A stretch of 64,000 nt of DNA from Gloeomargarita sp. SKYB120 (lineage in GTDB: Bacteria > Cyanobacteriota > Cyanobacteriia > Gloeomargaritales > Gloeomargaritaceae), in assembly GCA_025062155.1 (NCBI GenBank), contig JANXAM010000006.1:19106-83105 (forward strand). Reading direction: 5' to 3'. A model generated the notes under the pieces. It was not told where the DNA came from. It was given only the letters and a program-made list of their open reading frames with translations, and did not search any database. Positions within the stretch are counted from its first letter, which is position 1. Every line of letters starts with the position of its first letter. The position numbers and the translations under genes are program-made. This document shows, in pieces, positions 63,959 through 64,000 of the stretch.

Positions 63959-64000
63959 TATAGCTAAGCACACAGTGCTTGACATAGGCGGCAACCGGAA
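63959..64000 (+). repeat. IS-end-like repeat, copy C (continues past window)
   Basis: Starts TATAGCTAAGCACACAGTGC and then TTGACATAGGCGGC. It matches copy A at about 36 of 42 positions. Because the window stops here, it may be the first 42 bp of a complete insertion sequence lying outside the window. It interrupts the ppk2 fragment. Confidence 0.6.

Overview
The window is chromosomal DNA of a G+C-rich, compact cyanobacterium. Phylum markers are photosystem I subunit PsaK, the Rubisco assembly factor Raf1, Ycf39 and Ycf51, the bicarbonate transporter BicA, cyanobacterial-type GshA, OpcA, a TIGR02450 Trp-rich protein, DUF928 and DUF1350 proteins and Gap2. I cannot place it below phylum from sequence alone; a deep-branching or thermophilic Synechococcus-like lineage would fit. 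Genes are tightly packed: many neighbours overlap by ATGA or TGATG, and several convergent pairs overlap at their 3' ends by 4 to 45 bp.

Layout. 1-5.3 kb: 3' end of a plant-type asparaginase, then a minus-strand run gshA-recA-raf1-glycosyltransferase-NADAR. 5.3-13.9 kb: ABC-2 permease, WG-repeat protein, opcA, queG, and a plus-strand run SIMPL-ycf51-alcohol dehydrogenase-degenerate MBL-phosphotransacetylase-like-Trp-rich protein. 13.9-16.9 kb is a decayed accessory patch: an IS1-family remnant, tRNA-Gly(UCC), an excisionase-like small ORF, a primase zinc-finger remnant, an IS630-family remnant and scattered IS-end-like repeats. 16.9-26.8 kb: TPR and pentapeptide proteins, an NFACT protein, cbiB, ycf39, nadK, purB, DUF928.

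26.9-35.0 kb is the most unusual metabolic block: two asparagine-synthase-like proteins without the N-terminal glutaminase cysteine, a decarboxylase-fold protein without the usual PLP lysine, a zinc-ribbon/membrane/TOPRIM-like protein, and an FHA-GGDEF-EAL regulator upstream of the second synthase. 35.1-38.1 kb: clpS-uvrB-Anbu protease. 38.4-41.6 kb: sulfide:quinone oxidoreductase and a TauE/SafE exporter, then a ribbon-helix-helix protein and a small membrane protein. 41.6-52.3 kb: groESL with a CIRCE operator and a terminator, psaK, a site-2 protease, gap2, murC-murB, an ABC1 kinase and a ClC channel.

52.4-55.2 kb is visibly A+T-richer. It encodes a membrane histidine kinase followed by a response regulator whose C-terminus resembles a RelE/ParE toxin, the second main candidate for an undescribed system. 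55.8-61.4 kb is a bicarbonate-uptake block: bicA followed by seven Mrp-type antiporter genes that could sustain the Na+ gradient BicA uses. After a DUF1350 hydrolase and a secondary transporter, the window ends in a broken ppk2 start cut by another copy of the IS-end-like repeat.
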